Shown here piece after piece: positions 36,495-49,629 of a stretch of DNA of 64,000 bases (position 1 is its first letter; every line of letters starts with the position of its first letter). The stretch comes from Pseudacidovorax sp. RU35E (GTDB lineage Bacteria > Pseudomonadota > Gammaproteobacteria > Burkholderiales > Burkholderiaceae_C). A program made the translations under genes and the position numbers. The stretch spans positions 124,001-188,000 of the forward strand of contig NZ_FTMY01000008.1 of assembly GCF_900156165.1 (NCBI RefSeq), in the 5' to 3' direction. The notes below the pieces were generated by a model. That model did no database searches. It saw only the letters and a program-made list of their open reading frames with translations, and was not told the origin of the DNA.

Positions 36495-36536
36495 AAAAAA
36501 AGAGCAAGCCGGGCGCCTGACTGGCATCCCGGCTTG
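36495..36536 (-). terminator. Intrinsic terminator upstream of mlaF (ends gltBD)
   Basis: Arms CAAGCCGGG (36505-36513) and CCCGGCTTG (36528-36536) form a 9-bp perfect stem. On the minus strand it is followed by CTC and seven T's (36501-36495). This is a textbook terminator for gltBD, though it lies about 235 bases past the gltD stop. It leaves only about 40 bases for the mlaF leader. Confidence 0.85.
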
Positions 36537-36703
36537 GGCGACCGATGATAAGGGAAAGCACGTACGCGGCGTTGTCGGCGCCCAGGCCCGCGCCCGGCAG
36601 GCGGTCACGCCGGAAAACCGGCACAGCATCAAAGATCGAATGGCCGCGGATCAGGCCACGCCAGGGCACCCCGGGAACTGGCTCCGCCAGGCCTGCGGGT
36701 GCG

Positions 36704-36751
36704 CCCCCCTCCAAGCCGAAGGCGCAAGGGAGGGGGGAGCCGCGAAGCGGC
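36704..36751. repeat. REP-like GC-rich palindrome downstream of gltD
   Basis: An outer inverted repeat, CCCCCCTCC (36704-36712) with GGAGGGGGG (36729-36737), is followed at once by a small hairpin, GCCGC-GAA-GCGGC (36739-36751). The layout resembles short intergenic palindromes that recur in Comamonadaceae genomes, but only one clear copy is visible here. Confidence 0.5.
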
Positions 36752-36771
36752 ATGGGGGGTGTACCTTTTCT

Positions 36772-38250
<1,479 letters not shown>

Positions 38251-38285
38251 CGTGTGTTCCTCGTTCTCGTTCGTGGCGCGTCGGC

Positions 38286-43022
<4,737 letters not shown>

Positions 43023-43058
43023 GGCACGCTCCTCGGAGATATCGTGGGGAATTCGGGG

Positions 43059-43087
43059 AGCATAGGGACTTGCACGAAGAATGCCAA
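43059..43087 (-). promoter_or_regulatory. Predicted sigma70 promoter of gltBD
   Basis: On the minus strand TTGGCA (43082-43087) and TATGCT (43059-43064) are spaced by 17 bases, matching the consensus at 5/6 and 4/6 positions. The -10 box lies 36 bases before the gltB start codon. Confidence 0.6.
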
Positions 43088-43094
43088 ACGTTTT

Positions 43095-43160
43095 AATTGG
43101 GGTCAGACTCCATTTCGACGTCGGCCATTTCTTACCGGACCATAATTGGGGACAGATCAA
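43095..43160. repeat. RAYT-associated palindromic motifs between gltB and the transposase
   Basis: AATTGGGGTC-A-GACTCCATTT (43095-43115) is an imperfect palindrome. A related half, AATTGGGGACAGATC, follows at 43143-43157. Such ATTGGGGTCAGAC motifs commonly flank REP-associated tyrosine transposases. They lie between the transposase stop (43203) and the gltB promoter, and probably represent its cognate elements. Confidence 0.55.
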
Positions 43161-43202
43161 AGATGGACGCAGCAACCGGTCTTACGTACTGCTTGCGAGA
43201 CA

Positions 43203-43907
43203 TCAGCCCCCGGTGAGGCTGGGATCTTTCGGCTTACGCCCTGCACGCCCGACCGCCAATCGGCGCGGCGTATCGGCCTGCAGTTGCTGGACGAAGGCAG
43301 CCTCGCCCGCCGCCCATCCCTTGCGGGTGGTTTCCGTCAGCATGAGCTGTTCAGCGCGCGTCGGCCCCACATGCACCATTTCGGCGTACGCGGCCTCGCG
43401 CGCGAAGGGCGTGTTGCCCAGCGCCCAGTACAGCGCATGGGGCGTGAGGAACCGATCCGTGCGCAGCCCCACGTAATGGCCATGGCTGGACCACGCATAG
43501 TCGCGCGCCTGCTCCACCAGGCCCGCCCGCACCGGATGCAGGTCGATGTAGGCCATGCAGGGCAGAAAGTAGCGCTCGGCCTGCAGCACCGTGCCACGGT
43601 AGCGGCCTTCCCACAGCGTGCCGCGCCGTCCATGGCGGTCGTTGAAGTGGCGCACATAGCGCCGCCCCACGGCCTGCATCCACCGCGACAGCGCCTCGGC
43701 CGTCGGCGGCGTCGCCAGGACATGGAAGTGGTCCTCCAGGATCACGTAGGCATGCAGGGCCACGCCCGCGCGCTGGGCCTGCTCGCCCAGCGTGTCCAGC
43801 AGCATCTGCCGGTCGGTGGTGTCGACCACCACCGCCTGGTCGTTGTTGCCGCGCTGGATCAGGTGGTGCGGATGGCCGGCCAGCGCCAGCCGGGGCTGCC
43901 TGGCCAT
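43203..43907 (-). CDS. REP-associated tyrosine transposase (Y1_Tnp, IS200-like)
   Basis: The 234-residue protein is a RAYT, a single-copy relative of IS200/IS605 TnpA that nicks single-stranded DNA at palindromic repeats. Seen are HHLIQRGNN at the N-terminus, the HUH metal motif H60-F-H62 in LEDHFHVLATP, and the catalytic tyrosine Y84 in VGRRYVRHFND. Typical family segments GTLWEGRYR, YIDLHPVRAGLV and YAWSSHGHYVG follow. It appears complete. It starts 2 bases before the end of the upstream methyltransferase gene region, and palindromic motifs lie past its stop. Confidence 0.9.
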   Translation of the reverse strand: MARQPRLALAGHPHHLIQRGNNDQAVVVDTTDRQMLLDTLGEQAQRAGVALHAYVILEDHFHVLATPPTAEALSRWMQAVGRRYVRHFNDRHGRRGTLWEGRYRGTVLQAERYFLPCMAYIDLHPVRAGLVEQARDYAWSSHGHYVGLRTDRFLTPHALYWALGNTPFAREAAYAEMVHVGPTRAEQLMLTETTRKGWAAGEAAFVQQLQADTPRRLAVGRAGRKPKDPSLTGG

Positions 43908-43909
43908 GT

Positions 43910-44827
43910 TCAGGCCTCGTGCACGGCCTCGGTCGCCGACGCCGCGGGCGGCAGTGCCGGAAAGCGGCGCCCGGCCAGCTCGTCCAGCCCGAACTCGGCC
44001 AGCAGCGCCCGCAGCCGCTGGGCGGCGCTGGCCTTGCGATGGCCGGTGCGGCGGGCCAGGATCAGCTCGTTCTTCATGCTGTGCTCCCAACCGACCAGCT
44101 CGGTCACCGTCACCTGGTAGCCGCAGGCCTCCAGGTACAGGCAACGCAGCACGTTGGTCAGCTGGCTGCCGATCTCGCGGGTGTGCAGCGGATGCCGCCA
44201 CAGCTCGGCCAGCGGCGTGCGCGACAACGACAGCGCCTTGTTCTGCCGCAGGCTGGCGGCCACCTCCGCCTGGCAGCAGGGCACCAGCACCATGAATCGG
44301 GCCTGCTTGGCCAGGCCGAAGGCGATGGCGTCATCGGTGGCGGTGTCACAGGCATGCAGGGCCGTGACCATGTCGATCTGCGCAGGCAGCTCGGCGGCGG
44401 TTGCCGCCTCGGCCACCGACAGCGCAAGGAAGTGCATGCGCGCAAAGCCCAGCCGGTCGGCCAGCGCCCGCGAACGCTCGACCAGTTCACCGCGCGTCTC
44501 GATGCCGTAGATGTGGCCGCCGCCGCGCGCCTTGAAGAACAGGTCGTGCAGGATGAAGCCCAGGTAGGACTTGCCCGCGCCATGGTCCGCCACCGTGGCG
44601 CTAGCGCCCTCCTCCGGCAGTTCGAGCAGCAGCTTCTCGATGAACTGATAGAGGTGGTGGACCTGCTTGAGCTTGCGCCGCGAATCCTGGTTAAGCCGGC
44701 CCTCGCGGGTGAGGATGTGCAGTTCCTTGAGCAGCTCCACCGACTGGCCCGAACGCAGTTCCTCGGCCAGCGCCGCGTCGGCACCGGCGGCGGTCGCACG
44801 GGGCTTCTTGTCCGCCTGGCGCTTCAT
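43910..44827 (-). CDS. SAM-dependent methyltransferase (Methyltransf_32-like)
   Basis: The 305-residue protein has a class I methyltransferase core: ATVADHGAGKSYLGFIL binds S-adenosylmethionine, HIYGIETRGELVERSR gives the acidic ribose-binding position, and MVTALHACDTATDDAI plus VLVPCCQ resembles Methyltransf_32 proteins. The substrate is unknown; some relatives act on RNA or small thiols. The N-terminal 60 residues are charged and helical. Its ATG overlaps the DUF1415 gene stop by 4 bases. Confidence 0.85.
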   Translation of the reverse strand: MKRQADKKPRATAAGADAALAEELRSGQSVELLKELHILTREGRLNQDSRRKLKQVHHLYQFIEKLLLELPEEGASATVADHGAGKSYLGFILHDLFFKARGGGHIYGIETRGELVERSRALADRLGFARMHFLALSVAEAATAAELPAQIDMVTALHACDTATDDAIAFGLAKQARFMVLVPCCQAEVAASLRQNKALSLSRTPLAELWRHPLHTREIGSQLTNVLRCLYLEACGYQVTVTELVGWEHSMKNELILARRTGHRKASAAQRLRALLAEFGLDELAGRRFPALPPAASATEAVHEA

Positions 44828-45390
44828 GGCCGACCTCCCGCCCCGGCGCCGACATCGAGGGCCATCCAGCCTCCTGCGCCCAAGGATTCGAGCGTGTCGA
44901 TGTTGTGCTCGAAGATCTCGGCGGCATCCGGGAAGGCCTCGACGGCGCGGTCGATGCTGGCCTCACGCAGCAGGTGGAGCGTGGGATGCGGCGAACGGTT
45001 GCTGGCGTTGCCGATGTCGTCCTCGCCGGCACCGGCGAACTGGAAACGCGGATGGAAGCTGGCCAGCTGGAGCTCGCCCTCGTGCCCGGCGCGGCGCATC
45101 AGGCGCTCGCAGCGGCCGGTGAAATCGTGGAAGTCGTAGAAGTCTTGCAAGGCGTCGGGAACGATGAGCAGGGTGGTGTCGCGCACGTTGGCCGGTGTGC
45201 CCCGCAGCGCCTGGGCCTCGGCCAGCAGTCGCTCGGCCAGCTGGTCGAGGTCATCGCCAGGATGCACCGCGTAATGGACCTGACCCTTGGCCTGCACGGC
45301 CTTGGCAAAGGGACACAGCTGCAGGCCGATCACGGCCCGGTCCACCCAGCGGCGGGTGTCGGCGATGGCCTGGTCGGCATCAAAGGTCAT
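44824..45390 (-). CDS. DUF1415 family protein
   Basis: The 188-residue protein matches DUF1415: DTRRWVDRAVIGLQLCPFAKAV near the N-terminus, FHDFTGRCERLM, LASFHPRFQFAG, NRSPHPTLHLLREASIDRAV and NIDTLESLG. The conserved Cys, His and Arg residues suggest an enzyme, but no function is established. It lies upstream of the methyltransferase with a 4-base overlap and 69 bases after the MFS gene. Confidence 0.9.
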   Translation of the reverse strand: MTFDADQAIADTRRWVDRAVIGLQLCPFAKAVQAKGQVHYAVHPGDDLDQLAERLLAEAQALRGTPANVRDTTLLIVPDALQDFYDFHDFTGRCERLMRRAGHEGELQLASFHPRFQFAGAGEDDIGNASNRSPHPTLHLLREASIDRAVEAFPDAAEIFEHNIDTLESLGAGGWMALDVGAGAGGRP

Positions 45391-45459
45391 GGGGGAGGCA
45401 ATCCTTATGGCAGGGGCGCGCCGGGGCGAGTGGCGTCGGCGCGGGCCGCCATTGTCCCG

Positions 45460-46698
45460 TCAAGCGGCCGGCGCCGCCCGGCGGCCCAGCCAAAGGGCCA
45501 GGCGAATGCCGGCAAGCGAACACAGCAACGTGAACACCCAGGTCCACTGCCAGCCGCCCAGGCGCTGCGCGATCCAGCCCACCAGCGGCGGCGCGAGGAA
45601 CTGGCCCAGCGAGGAGGCCTGCTGCATCAGCCCCACGGTGGTCGAGGCAGCCTGGGGCACGATCCGCCCGCTCAGCATGAACAGCGTCGCCGGCACCATG
45701 CCGCCGGCGAGCGAGAACGCGCACACGGCCAGATAGCGCACCGGCGCCGGCAGACTCCAGGCCTCCACGCCGCTGCCGATCTGCACGAAGGCCAACGCGG
45801 ACATCATGGCCATGACGGAAAAACCGCCCACCAGGAGGTGCGCGGGCGCCCGCCCGCGCTGCAGCAACCGGCCGCCCATCACGTTGCCGACGATGTTCAC
45901 CGCCGCGGCGACGGCGGTGAGCACCGCCGTCCAGCCTGGCGCCAGGCCTGCAGCGCCATAGATGGTCGGCAGGAAGCCGATCACCGCCATCCACTGCGCC
46001 GAGTACGCGCCGAAGGCGGCGGCCGCGCACCAGGCGCCGGGCGCTCGCAGCGTGAGGCCCAGCCGCTGCGACCAGGCCCCACCGGCGGCTTGCGCAGGCC
46101 GCGGCCCGTCGGCGGGCACGGCATACACGACGCCCGCCAGCGCCATCGCCGAGACCAGCGCCGCACCCTGCCACCAGCCGGTCCAACCTCCGACGTGCAG
46201 GAAGAGCGGCCCCATCAGCAGCGCGAGCGCCACGCCCAGTGGCATGTATGCGCCCCACCAGCCGAGCGATGCCTTCTCGGTGCCGGGCGTGGCAAGTCGG
46301 CGCACCAGGGCCGGGCCCGGCATCACTGCCATCAGAAAGCCGGCGCCTTCCACCACGCGCAATGCCAGGAGCCCCTTGAAGCCGATGCCGCCGCCCTCGC
46401 CCCAGGCACCGGCCCCCGCGGAAGCCAGCGTCAGCAATGCCAGTCCCACGAGCATGCAGCGGCGCGGGCCCAGCCCGTCTGCCAGCAGGCCCGCGAGCAG
46501 GCCGAGGCCCATGCCAGCCACCTGCAGCACAGACAGCAGAAAGCCAGCCTGCACCAGCGAAATGCCCAGCGCCGCCTGCAGCGCCGGCACCGCGGCCGGC
46601 AGCTTGCCCAGGTGGATGGAGGCCGCAACGCCGCCGGCCACCACGAAGAAGGCCGCATGGCGCGGCACGGGCTGGCCGGCGGCAGCGGGGGCGTTCAT
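45460..46698 (-). CDS. MFS permease, CynX/NimT-like
   Basis: This 412-residue inner-membrane protein has about 12 hydrophobic segments and the major-facilitator motif GLLADGLGPRRCMLVGLALL between TM2 and TM3. General similarity is to cyanate/nitrate-type CynX permeases and related drug or organic-anion carriers; the substrate is not readable. The start overlaps the dgt stop by 4 bases. It is part of the variable block between dgt and gltB. Confidence 0.85.
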   Translation of the reverse strand: MNAPAAAGQPVPRHAAFFVVAGGVAASIHLGKLPAAVPALQAALGISLVQAGFLLSVLQVAGMGLGLLAGLLADGLGPRRCMLVGLALLTLASAGAGAWGEGGGIGFKGLLALRVVEGAGFLMAVMPGPALVRRLATPGTEKASLGWWGAYMPLGVALALLMGPLFLHVGGWTGWWQGAALVSAMALAGVVYAVPADGPRPAQAAGGAWSQRLGLTLRAPGAWCAAAAFGAYSAQWMAVIGFLPTIYGAAGLAPGWTAVLTAVAAAVNIVGNVMGGRLLQRGRAPAHLLVGGFSVMAMMSALAFVQIGSGVEAWSLPAPVRYLAVCAFSLAGGMVPATLFMLSGRIVPQAASTTVGLMQQASSLGQFLAPPLVGWIAQRLGGWQWTWVFTLLCSLAGIRLALWLGRRAAPAA

Positions 46699-47828
46699 TC
46701 GTCCGTCCAGGGCCGGCCGGTCAGCCGCTCGTGCTCGCGCACGGCGAATCGGTCGGTCATGCCGGCGATGTAGTCGGCCACGGCGCGCGGCCGGTCCGGG
46801 CGGCGCGCGTGGCGCTCGGGCAGCGCCATGTCGCCCTGCACATAAGCGGCGAACAAGTCTCGCACCACCTGCTGCGCGCGGCCGGTGGTGCGCATGACCT
46901 GCGGATGACGGTAGAGGTTGGCAAACAGAAAGCGCTTGAGCGCTACCGACTGCGCACGCATGCCTTCGCTGAAGCGCACCAGCGGCGGGTGCGCACGCAC
47001 TGCGTCTGCGTCCGCGGGACCGGCCGCCGACAAGGCGGCGCGGGTGGTGTCGATGAGGTCGTAGACCTGCTCGCTGAGCATGCGGCGGATGGCCTCGTAG
47101 AGCAGCCGGCGCTCGTCCAACTGGGGGTGCTCGTCCAGCGTGCGGCGGCGATGGCGGTCGAACAGCTCCACCTCCTGCAGGGCCGGCAGCAGCAGGAGGC
47201 CCGAGCGCACACCGTCGTCGATGTCGTGGGCGTTGTAGGCGATCTCGTCGGCCAGGTTGGTGAGCTGCGCCTCCAGGCTCGGCTGCGTGCCGTCGAGGAA
47301 ACGCCGGCCGATGCCGCCCGGCTCCTGCGCCTCCAGCCGCTCGGCGTTGGCGCGCGAGCAGTGCTTGAGGATGCCCTCGCGCGTCTCGAAACAGAGGTTG
47401 AGGCCGTCGAAGCCGGGGTAGCGGTGCTCCAGCGCGTCGACCACGCGCAGGCTCTGCAGGTTGTGCTCGAAGCCGCCATGCGCCGCCATGCAGCGGTTGA
47501 GCTCGTCCTGCCCCGCATGGCCGAAGGGCGTGTGGCCCAGGTCGTGCGCCAGGGCGATGGCTTCGACCAGATCCTCGTTGAGGCCCAGCGACCGGGCCAC
47601 CGAGCGACCCAGCTGCGCCACCTCCAGCGAATGGGTGAGCCGGGTGCGGAACAGGTCGCCCTCGTGGTTGAGGAAGACCTGCGTCTTGTAGACCAGCCGG
47701 CGGAAGGCCGTGGAATGGACGATCCGGTCGCGGTCGCGCTGGAAGTCGTCGCGCGTGGGCGCGGGCGGCTCGGCGAAGCGGCGGCCGCGGCTGCGGGCGG
47801 GGTCGCTGGCCCAGGCGGGCGCGCTCAT
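46695..47828 (-). CDS. dgt: Deoxyguanosinetriphosphate triphosphohydrolase-like protein (Dgt)
   Basis: The 377-residue HD-domain enzyme hydrolyses dNTPs to nucleoside and triphosphate, adjusting deoxynucleotide pools. The metal site is visible as RLTHSLEVAQ and ALAHDLGHTPFGHAGQDEL, with FEHNLQSLRVV and a downstream NLADEIAYNAHDIDDGV. The N-terminus FRRLVYKTQVF is typical. It follows aroB by 25 bases, the usual betaproteobacterial order. Confidence 0.94.
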   Translation of the reverse strand: MSAPAWASDPARSRGRRFAEPPAPTRDDFQRDRDRIVHSTAFRRLVYKTQVFLNHEGDLFRTRLTHSLEVAQLGRSVARSLGLNEDLVEAIALAHDLGHTPFGHAGQDELNRCMAAHGGFEHNLQSLRVVDALEHRYPGFDGLNLCFETREGILKHCSRANAERLEAQEPGGIGRRFLDGTQPSLEAQLTNLADEIAYNAHDIDDGVRSGLLLLPALQEVELFDRHRRRTLDEHPQLDERRLLYEAIRRMLSEQVYDLIDTTRAALSAAGPADADAVRAHPPLVRFSEGMRAQSVALKRFLFANLYRHPQVMRTTGRAQQVVRDLFAAYVQGDMALPERHARRPDRPRAVADYIAGMTDRFAVREHERLTGRPWTDE

Positions 47829-47853
47829 TGCCCGGCCCTGGCAGCGCGCGCGC

Positions 47854-48966
47854 TCAGGCGGCCACGCATTCGGCCAGCACCTCGCGCACCAGGGCGTCGG
47901 GCGCCGGGCGCATCACGGCGCTGCCCGGGCGATCGATCACGACGAAGCGGATCTCGCCGGCCTCGGCCTTCTTGTCCACGCGCATCAGGTCGAGGTAGCG
48001 CTGCGCGCCCAGGGCGGGCGCCACGACCGGCAGGCCGGCGCGGCGCACCAGCGCAGTCAGCCGCTCGACGAAGGCGGCATCGACGCCGCCCAGCTTCTGC
48101 GACAGACGCGCGGCCATCACCATGCCGCAGCCCACCGCCTCGCCATGCAGCCACTCGCCATAGCCCAGGCCGGACTCGATGGCGTGGCCGAAGGTGTGAC
48201 CGAAGTTGAGGATCGCGCGCAGGCCGGATTCGCGCTCGTCCTGGCCCACGACGGCGGCCTTGATCTCGCAGCTGCGGCGCACGGCATGCGCCAGGGCCGC
48301 GGACTCGTGCGCGACCAGGGCGTCGACATTCGCTTCGATCCAGTCGAAGAACGCCATGTCGTAGATCGGCCCGTACTTGATGATCTCGGCCAGGCCCGCC
48401 GCCACTTCGCGCGGCGGCAAGGTATGCAGCGTGGCCAGGTCGCACACCACCAGCTGCGGCTGGTAGAAGGCGCCGATCATGTTCTTGCCCAGCGGGTGGT
48501 TGATGGCCGTCTTGCCGCCCACCGACGAATCGACCTGCGCCAGCAGCGTGGTCGGCACCTGCACGAACGGCACCCCGCGCATGTAGCAGGCCGCCGCGAA
48601 GCCGGTCATGTCGCCCACCACGCCACCGCCCAGCGCGAACAGCACCGTACGGCGGTCGCAATGGGCCGCCAGCAACGCATCGAAGATGGTCTGCAGCGTT
48701 TCCCAGTTCTTGTGCGATTCGCCGTCGGGCAGCTCGACCATGCGCACAGTCGCGAAGCGGCCGGCCAGCGTGTCCCGCAGCTGCTGCGCATAGAGCGGCG
48801 CGACGGTCGTGTTGGTGACGATCACGGCAGCCGACGCCGCGGGGACTGCGGCGTAGGTGCTGGCTTGGGCCAGGAGGCCGGCGCCGATCAGGATGGGATA
48901 GCTGCGCTCGCCAAGGTCGATGCGGACTTGCTCGACGGCCGGCGCAAGGGAAGGGTTAGCGGCCAT
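47854..48966 (-). CDS. aroB: 3-dehydroquinate synthase
   Basis: AroB cyclises DAHP to 3-dehydroquinate, step 2 of the shikimate pathway, with NAD and a divalent metal. The 370-residue protein shows [45 protein letters not shown] and the metal-ligand segments [23 protein letters not shown] and [13 protein letters not shown]. It lies 9 bases after aroK. Confidence 0.97.
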   Translation of the reverse strand: MAANPSLAPAVEQVRIDLGERSYPILIGAGLLAQASTYAAVPAASAAVIVTNTTVAPLYAQQLRDTLAGRFATVRMVELPDGESHKNWETLQTIFDALLAAHCDRRTVLFALGGGVVGDMTGFAAACYMRGVPFVQVPTTLLAQVDSSVGGKTAINHPLGKNMIGAFYQPQLVVCDLATLHTLPPREVAAGLAEIIKYGPIYDMAFFDWIEANVDALVAHESAALAHAVRRSCEIKAAVVGQDERESGLRAILNFGHTFGHAIESGLGYGEWLHGEAVGCGMVMAARLSQKLGGVDAAFVERLTALVRRAGLPVVAPALGAQRYLDLMRVDKKAEAGEIRFVVIDRPGSAVMRPAPDALVREVLAECVAA

Positions 48967-48975
48967 GCGCCGAGT

Positions 48976-49524
48976 TTAGAGGCCGGCCTCAGCCCCTCGG
49001 TCACTGGAGGCTGCTTGCAGCTGCCGCTGCACCTCCGTCACCACCGCGGCAACCGAAGCCCGCCCGGTCTCGACGACGGCATGGGCCACCTCGCGATAGA
49101 GACCGTTACGCGCGCTGTAGAGCTCACGCAGGCGGGCCAGCGGATCGGCCACCTGCAGCAGCGGACGCTTGGTGTCGTGGCGCAGGCGGCGATACAGGTC
49201 CTCGGGTGTCGCATGCAGGTAAACCACGCGGAAGGACCGCAGCAAGCACGCGCGGTTGGCCGACCGGATGACGATGCCACCCCCGGTGGCCAACACGCCG
49301 GCGCCCTGTTCGCCCAGTTCGGCCAGCACCTGCTCTTCGAGCTGACGGAAGGCGGCCTCGCCCTCCCGTTCGAAATACTCACGGATCGAGCAGCCGATGC
49401 GCTGCTCGATGACCACATCGCTGTCCGCGAAGTGGCGCTGCAGCCGGCGGCCGAGCTCCTTGCCCACCGCCGACTTGCCGGCGCCGGGCATGCCGACCAA
49501 GGCGATGGATTGAGAGGAGGACAC
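48976..49524 (-). CDS. aroK: Shikimate kinase
   Basis: AroK phosphorylates shikimate at position 3. The protein has P-loop GMPGAGKSAVGKELG, FADSDVVIEQRIGCSIREYFEREGE (shikimate-binding Asp and Arg), LATGGGIVIR and the lid region HDTKRPLLQ. I chose the GTG at 49524 (182 residues, SSSQSIALVGMPG) because it is closest to the family start. No good ribosome-binding site is seen, and a hairpin (49539-49560) stands upstream. pilQ ends about 105 bases before. Confidence 0.93.
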   Translation of the reverse strand: MSSSQSIALVGMPGAGKSAVGKELGRRLQRHFADSDVVIEQRIGCSIREYFEREGEAAFRQLEEQVLAELGEQGAGVLATGGGIVIRSANRACLLRSFRVVYLHATPEDLYRRLRHDTKRPLLQVADPLARLRELYSARNGLYREVAHAVVETGRASVAAVVTEVQRQLQAASSDRGAEAGL

Positions 49525-49538
49525 AGGGCCGATGAAAC

Positions 49539-49560
49539 GCAGGGACCTGTCGGTCCCTGC
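49539..49560 (-). terminator. Hairpin between pilQ and aroK, possible weak terminator
   Basis: GCAGGGACC (49539-49547) and GGTCCCTGC (49552-49560) form a perfect 9-bp stem with a TGTC loop. On the minus strand GTTTCATC follows, a weak T-run. It stands between the pilMNOPQ and aroKB genes, 14 bases before the aroK GTG. Confidence 0.5.
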
Positions 49561-49629
49561 TGGATGCAAAACGCGCGGCAGTGTATCAGCGGGTCCGGGC
49601 GCTTCCGCCCGGCCGAACCGCTGCCCGCA

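Larger units (their letters stand above)
36456..36771. other. Intergenic region between mlaF and gltD, no gene
   Basis: About 316 bases carry no supported gene. Contents seen are the T-run terminator at 36495-36536 and a nested GC-rich palindrome at 36704-36751, plus a long GC-rich 3' untranslated stretch for gltBD. No clear mla promoter can be named between the terminator and the mlaF start. Confidence 0.6.

Noticed and set aside
36456-36600. An mlaF start at ATG 36527
   Set aside because: It lies within the gltBD terminator hairpin and adds 24 residues with no family similarity.
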